Shown here piece by piece: positions 15,561-25,133 of a DNA stretch of 64,000 bases. This DNA comes from Bin87 sp965116785 (GTDB lineage: Bacteria > Chloroflexota > Dehalococcoidia > Lucifugimonadales > UBA3495). Within the stretch, counting starts at the first letter, position 1, and every line of letters starts with the position of its first letter. The stretch is from the NCBI GenBank assembly GCA_965116785.1, contig OZ220731.1:3968001-4032000 (forward strand). The letters are read 5' to 3'. A program made the position numbers and the translations under genes. A model generated the notes under the pieces. That model was not told where the DNA came from, made no database searches, and was given only the letters and a program-made list of their open reading frames with translations.

Positions 15561-16910
15561 CTACAGCGGTGGGTTCAATGACACGTCCAGCACGCCCTCG
15601 CACCATGCAGCGGCGGAAAGCAGGCGCGCTTCCGCGAAGGGAGACGCCACCATCTGGATGCCCAGCGGCACGCCGGACTCCGCCAGGCCGGAAGGCAGGG
15701 CGATGGCCGGGAATCCGCATGACGTCCACGGGCCCTGGAATGCCGGATCTCCCGTGTTGGTGCGGTCGGCCTGCGGAGGCGACGGCGCGCCCGGGGTGAG
15801 CAGCACGTCGCATTGCCTGGCGGCCTCCTCCATATCGGTGGTGAATTGGCGCCGCCGCTCCAGGGCGCGGGAATAGTCAATCCCATCTACCTCCAGCCCT
15901 TCGGCCAGCATCGCCCGCAGCTTGGGTTGGTAATCCTCCGCTTGCCGTCGGTACATCGGCTCGTGGAACGCCGCCGCTTCCACCGCCATGATCAGGCGCT
16001 GGTCCACGTAGGCGGATTCGATGCTCTCCGCCAGGGGGATCTCCTCGATCTCCGCGCCAGCTTGGGCCAGCCGTTCGGCCACGGCGTCCAGGTGCCGACG
16101 GCTCTCGGTATCCGCTCCCTCGTAAAAGTAGCGACGCAACAGCCCGACACGCGGGGCGGCCGGCTCGACGATGGCGGAGAGATAATCGCCCACGGGTTCC
16201 CGGGAGGAAACCGGATCGGCAACGTCGGGGCCGGCCATCACCTGTAGCAGCAAGGCTGCGTCCTCCACCGTGCGCACCAACCAGCCCACGGTGTCCAGGT
16301 TCCAGCTCACCGGCACCACGCCGTGGCGGCTGACGCGGCCGAAGGTTGGCTTGAAACCGACCACGCCGTTGTATGCCGCCGGCCGCAAAACCGAGCCGAC
16401 CGTCTGCGAGCCCAGCGCCGCCGGACACATACGGGAGGCGACGGCAACGGCTGATCCGCTGCTGCTCCCGCCCGGAGTGTGTGCTGGATTCCACGGGTTG
16501 TAGGTGGGCGAGGGATCCAGGCAGGCGAACTCGGTGGTCACAGCCTTGCCCTGCATCAGCGCACCGGCCTTCTTGAGCAGGGTCAGCGACGTTGCGTCGT
16601 ACTCGGGAACGAAATCCTTGTAAACCTCGCTGCCCGCCTTCGTCGGAATGCCGGCGGTGTAGTAAATGTCCTTCATCCCGATGGGAACGCCGTGCAGCGG
16701 ACCCAAGGGCCGTCCTTCCGCCACGGCAGCGTCGGCCCGCCGGGCATCGGCGAGTACCGTTTCGCGGTCGACGTACACCCAAGCCAGCAGGCGCTCGTCC
16801 AGGGCTTCGAAACGGTTGAGGCACGCTTCCGCCACTTCAACAGCAGTGAGTTCGTGCCGGGCGATGGCGCGGGCGGCTTCGGCGACGGTGAGTTCGTTGG
16901 GGCTGGGCAT
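15561..16910 (-). CDS. Amidase-signature hydrolase (GatA-like)
   Basis: The protein carries the Ser-cisSer-Lys triad of amidase-signature enzymes: lysine in LHGVPIGMKDIYYTAG, the cis-serine in PGGSSSGSAVAVAS, and the nucleophile in LGSQTVGSVLRPAAYNG. At 449 residues it is a stand-alone amidase size. The GSQTVGS variant and its lack of neighbouring gatB argue against a true Glu-tRNA amidotransferase. The substrate is unknown. It is preceded by the PaREP1-like gene with three intervening bases. Confidence 0.9.
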   Translation of the reverse strand: MPSPNELTVAEAARAIARHELTAVEVAEACLNRFEALDERLLAWVYVDRETVLADARRADAAVAEGRPLGPLHGVPIGMKDIYYTAGIPTKAGSEVYKDFVPEYDATSLTLLKKAGALMQGKAVTTEFACLDPSPTYNPWNPAHTPGGSSSGSAVAVASRMCPAALGSQTVGSVLRPAAYNGVVGFKPTFGRVSRHGVVPVSWNLDTVGWLVRTVEDAALLLQVMAGPDVADPVSSREPVGDYLSAIVEPAAPRVGLLRRYFYEGADTESRRHLDAVAERLAQAGAEIEEIPLAESIESAYVDQRLIMAVEAAAFHEPMYRRQAEDYQPKLRAMLAEGLEVDGIDYSRALERRRQFTTDMEEAARQCDVLLTPGAPSPPQADRTNTGDPAFQGPWTSCGFPAIALPSGLAESGVPLGIQMVASPFAEARLLSAAAWCEGVLDVSLNPPL

Positions 16911-16913
16911 CGG

Positions 16914-17288
16914 TTACCGTTCCTGTTCCAAGAGGGTGAGCATCAGCGCAACGTAGCGATGCACCAACGGGCGGTCGTACTCGATGTCTTCCGGTTCCAT
17001 CGTTCTGTTGTAAAAGTTGGAGTGAAAATGACGAGCGGCCAGGATCCCAGCTTGCAATGCCGACCGCAGCAATTCGTCGTTTTGCTCCTCGGTAATCTGA
17101 CGCGCCGAGTTGACCAGCGTGCGGTGGGTACCATGCTCCAGCCCCCGTTGCTGCGCCACCGCCATGATCGCATGCGCTGCTGCTCCCCACAGTTTCTCGG
17201 ACGCCTGCAACGTGTCTCCGACAGCGAACTCGCGATCGGACGCGGCCAGGAACTCGTGGGCCGTCTGAGTGTGGTCTCGTACTAGCAT
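16914..17288 (-). CDS. PaREP1/HEPN-like helical protein
   Basis: The roughly 124-residue, mainly helical protein has the pattern ASEKLWGAAAHAIMAVAQQR and later ARHFHSNFYN, which resembles PaREP1 proteins related to HEPN domains. These often pair with nucleotidyltransferases, but no partner is seen here. It sits tightly between two amidase genes, so it may be co-transcribed with the downstream one. I chose the ATG at 17288 over a TTG at 17297. Confidence 0.65.
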   Translation of the reverse strand: MLVRDHTQTAHEFLAASDREFAVGDTLQASEKLWGAAAHAIMAVAQQRGLEHGTHRTLVNSARQITEEQNDELLRSALQAGILAARHFHSNFYNRTMEPEDIEYDRPLVHRYVALMLTLLEQER

Positions 17289-17329
17289 TGGGGGCAACTA
17301 CCGGAAAAGCGAGTTGACGGATATATCGA

Positions 17330-18751
17330 TTATACGCCGGGAGGACGGCGCTCGTTCCAATCGGTCGCCTGCTCGTAGGCGTAGGCGGCCTGGAACAGCG
17401 TGGTCTCGTCGAACGCTTTGCCCGCAATCTGCAGCCCGATCGGCAAGCCGGATGCGGTATAGCCACAGTTGATGGACAACGCGGGCAGGTTTGCCAGGTT
17501 GAACGGCGCGGTGAACCCCCGGCGGCCCTTGAAACCCGCGATGACGTCCTCCTTGGTACCCAGACCCGTCGACTCGGGGATCAGCGTGGCGGGCACGGAA
17601 GACGCGGGCATCAGCAGCACGTCGACCTCATCCAGCGTGGCCAGGATTTGGCTGCGGAGCACATCGCGCAGTCGGGCCGATTTCTGGTACGCCTTGGCGG
17701 GCAGGATGCTGCCCATGAGGAGGCGCACCTGGTTGTTGTGGTCGAGGTCACGCAGCCGGTCGGTAGAGATGATGTCCCAGTTCAACATGGCCGCGTCGCT
17801 GCTGATGATGCCGTAGGAGATCTCCGACGAGTTGACGATCAACGGGATGGACACCTCGCTCACGTCGGCGCCCAGGCCGGCCAGAACGCCGGCCGCGGCG
17901 ATGATGGCGTCGCGCACCTCGGAGTCGTTGGCGTCGGTATGGACCCGCTCGGACACCAGGCCCACTTTCAGGCCATTGATGTTGCCGTCGAGGGCGGCGG
18001 CGTAGTCGGGTACCGGGATGTCCCAGGTCTGCGGGTCCCGGGGATCGTGACCGGCGATGGCGGCCAGAGTGTGAGCACAATCGGTGACGGTACGGGAGAT
18101 CGGACCGGCCGTGTCCATGGACCAACTGGCCCCGAACACGCCGTGCCGGCTGACGAGGCCGAAGGTCGGCCGGATTCCCACCAGACCGCAGAAAGCCGCG
18201 GGTCCGCGGATACTGCCGCCAGTGTCCTCGCCCAGCGAGGTGGCGCACAGGAACGCAGCAGTCGCCGCCCCGGAGCCGCTGCTGGAGGTGCCCGGATTGC
18301 GGTTGGTATCCCATGGGTTGCGAGGCCGACCGTAGGGATGGCGGAAGGCGTCGCCGCTGGCATACTCGCTCATGTTGAGCTTGCCCAGCAGCACCGTGCC
18401 GGCTGCCTTCAGTCGCTCCATGATGGTGGCATCCTCGCTGGGAATGTTCTCGCCCAGGATCGTCGAACCGTTGGTGGTAAGGATGCCAGCGGTATCGAAC
18501 TGGTCCTTGACGGCAACGGGAACACCATGGAGAGGGCCGCGGCGGTTTCCGGCGGCGATTTCGGCATCAGCGCGGCGGGCGTCCTCGCGGGCGCGGTCCG
18601 CGGTGACGGTGATGTAGGAAGCGTAGTTGCCGTCGAGGCTTGCGATCCGCTCCAGGTAGGCTTCGGTGGCTTCCAGCGACGACACGTCTCCGGCGGCGAT
18701 GCGATCGCCCAACTCGGTTGCCGACAGGTAGCACAGGTTTGCGTCGGTCAT
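17330..18751 (-). CDS. Amidase-signature hydrolase (GatA-like), second copy
   Basis: A 473-residue amidase with lysine in LHGVPVAVKDQFDTAG, the cis-serine in PGTSSSGSGAATAAF and the nucleophile in LGEDTGGSIRGPAAFCG (the common GGSIR form). FGLVSRHGVFGASWSMDT follows. It differs clearly from the amidase at 15561, so the two are not a recent duplication. Its start overlaps the GatC-like gene by four bases, suggesting a two-subunit enzyme. Substrate unknown. Confidence 0.91.
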   Translation of the reverse strand: MTDANLCYLSATELGDRIAAGDVSSLEATEAYLERIASLDGNYASYITVTADRAREDARRADAEIAAGNRRGPLHGVPVAVKDQFDTAGILTTNGSTILGENIPSEDATIMERLKAAGTVLLGKLNMSEYASGDAFRHPYGRPRNPWDTNRNPGTSSSGSGAATAAFLCATSLGEDTGGSIRGPAAFCGLVGIRPTFGLVSRHGVFGASWSMDTAGPISRTVTDCAHTLAAIAGHDPRDPQTWDIPVPDYAAALDGNINGLKVGLVSERVHTDANDSEVRDAIIAAAGVLAGLGADVSEVSIPLIVNSSEISYGIISSDAAMLNWDIISTDRLRDLDHNNQVRLLMGSILPAKAYQKSARLRDVLRSQILATLDEVDVLLMPASSVPATLIPESTGLGTKEDVIAGFKGRRGFTAPFNLANLPALSINCGYTASGLPIGLQIAGKAFDETTLFQAAYAYEQATDWNERRPPGV

Positions 18752-18954
18752 GATGAGGCCTCCTGTTTGCGCGCCGTCTCGGACACAATGATCGGCAGCG
18801 GCTGGACGTTGGCTACGTCCGGCTCGGTAATGGCTGCCAGTGCCTCGAGCAGGCCGTTCAGCGATTCCCTGACTTCGGTGACCAGATCGTCGGGGATGTT
18901 GATATCCGCGGCTTTCGCCAAAGCCCGAACATCGGCGTCATTCAAATCTGCCAC
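18748..18954 (-). CDS. GatC-like small subunit
   Basis: A 68-residue protein starting at a GTG with GAGG seven bases before it. It has DVRALAKAADINIPDD and LNGLLEALAAI, the short helical pattern of GatC-like partners that wrap around an amidase. It overlaps the amidase start (ATGA). No GatB is present, so it probably supports a non-tRNA amidase. The family match is by pattern only. Confidence 0.55.
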   Translation of the reverse strand: MADLNDADVRALAKAADINIPDDLVTEVRESLNGLLEALAAITEPDVANVQPLPIIVSETARKQEASS

Positions 18955-19086
18955 TGGGCACCTCACATGGTGGGGTAGGAGCGAAAAGACCCTGTCTTCA
19001 GGATCACGATGGCGCAATTTTGGCTGGCGCCGCCAGCCATTGTCAACATAGCCTCCAATCTCAAGCGTACCCAATATGCAAGGAAT

Positions 19087-19177
19087 GTCATCGCGAGTGA
19101 ACCGCGGCAATCGCGTGATGGCAACGGCGTCTCTTCCGGCAACCAGATCGCCACGTCGCTTCGCTCCTCACGATGAC
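19087..19177. repeat. Imperfect inverted repeat, MITE-like
   Basis: GTCATCGCGAG...GGCAATCG on the left mirrors GTCATCGTGAGGAGC...GGCGATC on the right over about 91 bases. This resembles the dispersed GTCATTGCGAG-type palindromes found between genes in many bacteria. It occupies the otherwise empty spacer before the IS630 element. Confidence 0.6.
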
Positions 19178-19321
19178 AAACTGGGCACGCGTGAGCGCTC
19201 CGGATTCGGTTCCAGGAGATAGCTCTATATCCAGTAGAGCTAGTGTGGTGTATCTGAAGTAAGTAGTAAAATAACGGCTATGAGGTATCCTCCGGGTGAG
19301 CAGTCCAGATGGAGGATGACC

Positions 19322-20347
19322 ATGACTATCGGACGACCGATGCCGCCGCTGATTTTGGACGACGTGGAGCGTGAAACGCTGCAGCGGTGGGTGCGTCGCC
19401 CGAAGACGGCGCAAGCCCTGGCGCTGCGTGCCAGGATGATTTTGGAGTGCGCCGACGGCCGGAGCAACACCGCAGTGGGTACCGATCTGGGGGTGTCGGG
19501 CGAAACAGTGGGTAAATGGCGGTCGCGCTTTGCGGAGCGGAGACTAGACGGGCTGTCGGACGAGCCCCGCAGCGGCCGGCCCCGATCGGTCACCGATGAC
19601 GATGTGGAGCGGGTGATTACGCTGACGCTGGAGACGACGCCTCGGGATGCCACCCACTGGAGCACCCGGTCCATGGCGCAACGCTGCGGCCTGAGCCACA
19701 ACACGGTGGGCCGCATCTGGCGGGCCTTCGGATTGCAACCGCACCGTACCGAAACCTTTAAGCTGTCGTCGGACCCCTTCTTCATTGAGAAGGTGCGCGA
19801 TATTGTGGGTCTGTACCTGGATCCGCCGGACCGGGCGTTGGTGCTGTGCGTAGACGAGAAGTCCCAGATCCAGGCTTTGGATCGCACCAGACCGCTGTTG
19901 CCCATGCGCCCCGGACAGGTGGAGCGGCGCACCCACGACTACCTGCGCCACGGCACGGTGTCGCTCTTTGCCGCGCTGGACGCCAGCACCGGGAAGGTCA
20001 TTGGTCGCTGCCATCAACGGCACCGGGCAGCGGAGTTTCGCAAGTTCCTCGATACCATCGAGGCCGAGGTGCCACCCGATCTGGACGTCCACCTGATCGT
20101 GGACAACTATGCCACCCACAAGACGGCGCTGATCCACAACTGGTTGACCAAACGGCCGCGCTTCCACCTGCACTTCACGCCCACCAGCGCATCCTGGCTG
20201 AACCTGGTGGAGCGATGGTTTGGGCTGCTGACGGAGAAGCAACTGCGTCGTGGGGTGCATCAAAGCAGCGGAGAGTTGGAAGCAGCCATCTACCGCTACC
20301 TGGACGTGACCAACGAAGACCCCAAGCTGGACTTTGCGCGTTATTAG
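19322..20347 (+). pseudogene. IS630-family transposase, 3' end replaced by an inserted IS
   Basis: The protein has the N-terminal helix-turn-helix (LALRARMILECADGRSNTAV) and a DDE core: VLCVDEKSQIQALDRT, VHLIVDNYATHKT and SASWLNLVERWFGLLTEK. Family members end shortly after a NEDPKPFVW-like motif. Here the frame reads NEDPK and then LDFARY-stop, and that tail is the left end of the next element. So the last 25-30 residues are missing. A GGAGG stands eight bases before the ATG at 19322, though the frame opens at 19280. Confidence 0.85.
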
Positions 20348-21783
20348 AAAAGTATAAAGACAGGGTAATCTAGGCTGACCCGACTTCTCATGGAAGGCCC
20401 AGCCATGCTCACCCTGCCCGATGCCATTGTAGCCGTACTCGTCCCTTTCGCAACGCTGTTCACCAACCCAACCTGGCAGAAGGCGCAAATCTTGCTGGTA
20501 GGCGCCATACTGGCGCCGGGTCAACGCACCGTGGCCGCGGCCCTGCGGGTCATGGGGCGCAGCGGTGCTGGCGATTTTGCCCGCTACCATGAGGTGCTGA
20601 ACCGGGCGGTGTGGTCGCCCCGTGCGGCGGCGCGCATTCTGCTCTTATTGTTGCTCCGCCATCTGGACCATGGCGACGGGCCTCTGGTCTTCGGCATCGA
20701 CGAAACCCTGGAACGCCGTCGCGGCGCCAAGATCCAGGCCCGAGGAATCTACCGGGACGCAGTGCGTTCCAGTCGCCACCAGCCGGTCAAGGCCAGCGGT
20801 TTGCGCTGGATCTCCCTGATGTGGTTGGGACCGGTGCCCTGGGCTGGTCGGTACTGGGCATTGCCGGTGCTCACCGTGCTGGCGCCTTCGTCGCGCTACC
20901 ACCAGCAGCAGGAACGCCGGCACAAGAAAATCACCGACTGGGCCCGCCAGATGATCATGCTGTTGCGCCGCTGGCTCCCGCACCGCCCCCTGGTGCTGGT
21001 GGGGGACAACGGCTACGCCGTGCTCGACCTGCTCCACTGCTGCCAGTCTCTCCGTGAACCGGTCACCCTCATCGCCAGATTGCGCTTGGACGCCGCTCTG
21101 TATGCGCCAGCACCGCCCCGCGAGCCGGACCAAAACGGCCGACCGCCGCTGAAAGGCGAGCGGCGACCCTCGCTCAAAACCCTCCTGGATCAGGATCAAG
21201 CGGCTTGGACCGTCGCCGCGGTGTCCTGGTACGACGGCACCACCCGCATCATGGAACTCACCTCCCAGACCGCCGTCTGGTATCGCTCGGGGAAGCCAGC
21301 GGTGACCATTCGCTGGGTGCTGATCCGCGATCCCCAGGGTACCTTCGACCCCCAAGCCCTGCTCTGCACCGACCCAGCAGCGGACCCGACCCAAATTCTG
21401 GAATGGTTTGTGCTGCGTTGGCAATTGGAGGTCACCTTCCAGGAAGTCCGCACCCACCTGGGTATGGAAACCCAGCGCCAATGGTCCGACCTGGCCATCG
21501 CTCGCACCACGCCCATCCTGCTGGGCCTTTTCTCCTGGACTACCCTGGCCGCCCACTCCTTGCAGGAACATCATCCCATCACCCAGCGCACCGCCGCCTG
21601 GTATGACAAACCGTCGCCGACTTTCGTGGATGCCATCGCTCTGGTGCGACGTCACCTATGGCTCGCGTCCGAGGGTTTTTCCCGGTCCGCCGGCAACACC
21701 GACATGCAGGAACTCCCCGCCACTCTGTACCACCGAATGGTGGATTCCCTCGCCTACGCCGCTTGAAATGCGCAAAGCCCAGC
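20326..21783 (+). mobile_element. IS701-like insertion sequence, intact copy
   Basis: The ends are a related inverted pair: GCTGGACTTTGCGCGTT on the left and, read inward, GCTGGGCTTTGCGCATTT on the right. A shared subterminal AAAGTATAAAGACAGGGTAA also occurs at the degraded copy near 24.7 kb and, slightly changed, at the copy near 62.0 kb. It is inserted in the IS630 transposase gene. No matching target duplication is visible. Confidence 0.8.
20405..21766 (+). CDS. IS701-like DDE transposase
   Basis: The 453-residue transposase has an early DDE segment VFGIDETLERRRGAKI, a central VLVGDNGYAVLD and a C-terminal LRWQLEVTFQEVRTHLGMET that supplies the catalytic glutamate region. It starts MLTLPDAIVAV at 20405, although the frame opens five codons earlier. 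It is the only complete copy among three in the window and is probably the source for comparison with the decayed ones. Confidence 0.88.
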   Translation: MLTLPDAIVAVLVPFATLFTNPTWQKAQILLVGAILAPGQRTVAAALRVMGRSGAGDFARYHEVLNRAVWSPRAAARILLLLLLRHLDHGDGPLVFGIDETLERRRGAKIQARGIYRDAVRSSRHQPVKASGLRWISLMWLGPVPWAGRYWALPVLTVLAPSSRYHQQQERRHKKITDWARQMIMLLRRWLPHRPLVLVGDNGYAVLDLLHCCQSLREPVTLIARLRLDAALYAPAPPREPDQNGRPPLKGERRPSLKTLLDQDQAAWTVAAVSWYDGTTRIMELTSQTAVWYRSGKPAVTIRWVLIRDPQGTFDPQALLCTDPAADPTQILEWFVLRWQLEVTFQEVRTHLGMETQRQWSDLAIARTTPILLGLFSWTTLAAHSLQEHHPITQRTAAWYDKPSPTFVDAIALVRRHLWLASEGFSRSAGNTDMQELPATLYHRMVDSLAYAA

Positions 21784-21809
21784 TAAGCAGACGGCAGTAC
21801 CCGGACCAA

Positions 21810-21836
21810 GGGGCCGGCGGACGTACCGCCGGCCCC
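21810..21836. terminator. Strong GC hairpin after the IS701-like element
   Basis: GGGGCCGGCGG pairs perfectly with CCGCCGGCCCC around a 5-base loop (ACGTA). No T-run follows on either strand. From here to 22087 I see no gene I can support; both strands contain open frames, including a hydrophobic one on the minus strand. Confidence 0.45.
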
Positions 21837-22087
21837 GAGGCCGGCATGGATGTAAGCACCCGAAAGAACGGCGAAAGCCAACCAGGGGCGGACCATGCAG
21901 GCCAGACCCATCATTACGACCAGATTGGCCGCGGCCGTGATCACGCTGGCCAGCGCCGGCGTGCCGGCGCCGGTGCCATCAGGCACGCAGTACAGACCAG
22001 AAAAACCGCAACCGACAAAGCGCTCTTGACCGGCGAACCAACGCCGGCGTAGAACCGTTCCATCAAGACCGCGCCCAAGGAGCAGAC

Positions 22088-22360
22088 ATGGCAGAACCAC
22101 TTCACCTCACCGCCGAGGAAAGAGCCCGCATCGCGGCCGGACTAGCCGAGCACGAGCAAATCTCCCGCCGCCTCAGCGCCGAAACCGACGGCCTGGAACT
22201 AAACCACCCCCACCAGTGGGCCGGCATGAACTCCGACATGCAACTCACACTCGCCGACACCCTGCCCGAACTGCTGGAAAAGCTCAGACCAGACGGCGAC
22301 CCGGAACGCAACGTCGCCTACACCTACCTGGATCCCGACCCGCCGGAGCTCGTACTGTGA
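22088..22360 (+). CDS. Uncharacterised 90-residue protein coupled to a retropepsin-like gene
   Basis: The frame starts with an ATG after AAGGAGCAGAC and encodes an acidic protein: LTAEERARIAAGLAEHEQIS, later MNSDMQLTLADTLPELLEKL. I do not recognise a family. Its stop overlaps the GTG of the downstream aspartyl-protease gene, so the two form a small operon. Codon use is strongly C-ending, as in the following genes up to 33 kb. It may be a partner, substrate or antitoxin-like protein; this is a guess from layout only. Confidence 0.5.
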   Translation: MAEPLHLTAEERARIAAGLAEHEQISRRLSAETDGLELNHPHQWAGMNSDMQLTLADTLPELLEKLRPDGDPERNVAYTYLDPDPPELVL

Positions 22361-22767
22361 TTACCGGACACTTCGACCGAAACCGACCCATCATGTCCAT
22401 GCAGATCATCCTGCCCCGGCTCGGCATCAACCGACGCGTCAGCGCACTGGTCGACACCGGCGCCCAGGTCACCTGCATACTGCCCGCCACCGCACACGAC
22501 CTCGGCATGCGCGCCGAAGACCTGCGGCAACCGACCACGTTGCGCGGCGTCGGAGGAACGGCCACCATGTACCAGGAGCCAGCCATCCTCGCCTTCTACG
22601 ACGAAGCCACCGGGGACATCCATGAATACCCCGCCGACATACGCATCGCGCCGGGCGACGACCGCTCCACGAGCCCGCCGTCCCTCATCGGACAGGACAT
22701 CCTCCAGCACTGGAGCCTGCTCCACGAGCCCAGTTCGGGACTGCTGCACGCCACACCGCTGAACTGA
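22357..22767 (+). CDS. Retropepsin-like aspartyl protease
   Basis: The 136-residue protein has the single-lobe aspartyl-protease signature VSALVDTGAQVTCILPATA, with the catalytic DTG, and the second hallmark LIGQDIL near the C-terminus (about 108-114). Such clan AA proteins act as dimers. The GTG start overlaps the previous stop. No membrane segment or signal is seen. A broken relative lies 240 bases downstream. Confidence 0.75.
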   Translation: MITGHFDRNRPIMSMQIILPRLGINRRVSALVDTGAQVTCILPATAHDLGMRAEDLRQPTTLRGVGGTATMYQEPAILAFYDEATGDIHEYPADIRIAPGDDRSTSPPSLIGQDILQHWSLLHEPSSGLLHATPLN

Positions 22768-23003
22768 ACTCCAGAAAACCGGAACGCAGAGCGGCTGCAC
22801 AATGCACCCCTGCGGCCGCAACTTTTGACCAACCGCCAAACCGGCGCGCCGGGTGCCCAGCAGACCTGAATCCCGGTTCTGCGACATCGGCCTGGAAGAC
22901 TGTCCCGAACAGGTGGACGCGGGACGAGCACCGGACGAACGCGAAACCGGCGATTTCTAGAAACATCAGCCACCGGGTATCATCACGAGCAGGGCGAAGC
23001 GAC

Positions 23004-23365
23004 ATCGGAACCTTCAGGACCACAATCGAGATAGGCGACCAGAACGGGCAGCGATTCGTCCAGGTCGACGCGATCGTGGACACCGGCGCCACCTTCACCA
23101 AGGCGCCCCGGGACCTGCTGGAGTCGCTGGACATACCAGTGGCCGCAGCTACACGGCCGTGCTGGCGGACGGCCGCCGCGTGACCAGAGATCTGGGATGG
23201 GCCACCATCAGGCTGGAGAGGCAACAGTTCCCCACAGCCGTGACCTTCGGCGAACCGGGCGAGCTCGTGCTGCTCAGGGCAATTGCCTTGGAGCACGCGC
23301 TCTTGGAGGTTGACGCCGATGGCCAGAGACTCGTGCCCGTCGACGCGCTGGAAGCCAACGGCTGA
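23004..23365 (+). pseudogene. Broken clan AA aspartic protease
   Basis: Read in two frames, the region gives TFRTTIEIGDQNGQRFVQVD, AIVDTGATFTKAPRDLLESL and then SYTAVLADGRRVTRDLGWAT through to LVPVDALEANG. This is the usual layout of a small bacterial clan AA aspartic protease. One base is missing near 23145, and the expected initiator ATG reads ATC (23004-23006). It is therefore dead unless the sequence has errors. It is related to, but not a copy of, the gene at 22357. Confidence 0.7.
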
Positions 23366-23607
23366 GGTTCCGCAGAGCACTTATCCCAAGGGGACCGGCA
23401 AGGACCTTGGAGCGAGGGGCCCAAGGCATGAGCAGCAAACGCCCAAAGCCGTTAGGACGACGCTGAACGGCGACCGACAGCACAGGTGGCTCAGGGGGCA
23501 GGGCCGGCCGGAACCCGCGCTCGGTTCGTCTGGAACGCCCAGTGGATACGAAACAGCCAAGTCACGGTTCCCCAGAATGGCGCAGGCCATGACAGGGGGA
23601 ACCCGCC

Positions 23608-24053
23608 ATGCGGTTCGGATCCACAGTCCAGATCACAGTGATAACAGCCACCGTGGCAGTGGTCGGCGCGTGTACGCCACCGCCAGAACCCTTGGGATCA
23701 CCGCGTACGGCCCCTGGGGAATACCGTGCGACAGCTACCTCTACAACGCGATCAACACGGACTATCTCCGCGACAGAACGGCCGCACAGATGGCGATACA
23801 GAAGATCCAACAGACCAAAGTCGCCGGGTGCAGCCCGGACCAATGGGCCCCGCAAATCGCGGAGTACCAGAGCTGCAGACTGGTCACCACGAACCCCGAA
23901 GAACCACTGTGCCTACACCATTACGATGTGCCCCAGTCGCTGACCAGAGCGATCATCGCCAACAGCGAGGACGGCCTGACCCGCGACGAGCACGGGAACA
24001 TCATGGTCGCGTTCACCGATGAAGGAAGGCCGATCGATACCGCTAGATGCTAG
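23608..24053 (+). pseudogene. Broken lipoprotein gene
   Basis: An ATG at 23608 opens a lipoprotein signal (VQITVITATVAVVGACTPPP, lipobox VGAC). About 30 codons in, the coding signal moves to another frame, giving YGPWGIPCDSYLYNAINTDY through to GRPIDTARC and a TAG at 24051. The mature part has several cysteines and no family I know. The same frame then continues directly into the next ORF, so the TAG may be a nonsense change inside one gene. Confidence 0.5.
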
Positions 24054-24496
24054 ATGTACCTAGGGGAAGCGGGCATCTGGCTCAGTTCACCAGATCTCGC
24101 CGAGATGGATTGCATAACGCTGAGCCCAGACGGACGCGAAGCGACGGAAGTGAAGTGCCGGCTGGGGGCCGGGGCCGTCATCCACAGCAGAGTTCAGGAC
24201 CAACTGGACGATTACACAGAACAAATGGAGAAAGTCACCCTGCGAGGCTACCCAATGCCGACGGTCACCGTTGACGTCATCATCTTCACGTCCGGACTAG
24301 GACCGAAGAGGAAGTGGCGACGTTCCTGGAAAGTCAGGGCATCAGACCAGTGACCCGGAGCTGGGCGCGGAGACAAGGGCAAGAATACTACGAAACCGGG
24401 GGAGTTCGCGCAGCAGTGAGTATGGAACTGACTCCCGACATCGCGGAGATACCCCGAGTGAAAACGATACAGGAAGCACACCTGGAACCCGAATAG
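24054..24496 (+). pseudogene. Continuation or separate uncharacterised gene, frameshifted
   Basis: Immediately after the TAG, in the same frame, follows MYLGEAGIWLSSPDLAEMDC with good coding character to about 24290. A one-base shift then continues as EEVATFLESQGIRPVTRSWA to a TAG at 24494. I read this as the second part of the preceding broken gene or as its coupled neighbour. No function is recognised. The stretch 24497-24648 after it holds nothing I can support. Confidence 0.4.
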
Positions 24497-25119
24497 GAAC
24501 GAAAAAGCAAACGACACGCCAGCGCGGGGACAGTCATTCGGCCGTCCCCGATTTTTGTTGCCCGAACGAGGAACCGCGCAATCGGGCGCGAGCCAAACGG
24601 GACCACTCAGCAGGCGGGACGGAGACCGCCGAACAAGCGAACCACAAAACTGGAGTTTACGCAAAACTTAGGAAAAGTATAAAGACAGGGTAAGCTGGCC
24701 TGACCCAAACGTCACTAAAGGTCCAGCCATGCTCACCCTGCCCGATGCCATTGTAGCCGTTCTGCTGCCCTTCTCGACGCTGTTCACCACCCCACTTGGC
24801 AGAAGGCTCAACTCCTGCTGGTGCGTGCGATCCTGACCCCGGGTCAACGCACCGTGGCCGCGGCGCTCCGCGTCATGGGCCGCAGCGACCAGCGCGACTA
24901 CGCCCTCTACCACGAGGTACTCAATCGGGCGGTGTGGTCGCCCGTGCGGTTGCTCGGGTCTTGCTGGTGCTGTTGCTCCAACACCTGAATCGGGGCGACG
25001 GTCCTCTGATTTTCGGCATCGACGAAACCCTGGAACGACGTCGGGGCCCCAAGATCAAGGCTCGCGGAATCTACCGAGACGCGGTGCGCTCCAGTCGCCA
25101 CCAATTGGTCAAGGCCAGC

Positions 25120-25133
25120 CCGCCTGAGGCGGA
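25120..25133. repeat. Palindromic insert CCGCCTGAGGCGG, copy 1
   Basis: CCGCCTGAGGCGGA stands where the intact IS copy has GGTTTG, just before CGCTGG. It adds eight bases and changes frame. The core is a 5-bp stem with a 3-base loop. Confidence 0.75.

Noticed and set aside
21783..22100. Minus-strand 105-codon hydrophobic frame after the IS701-like element
   Set aside because: It could be a small membrane protein, but the start lies inside the next plus-strand gene and no ribosome-binding site or family supports it.
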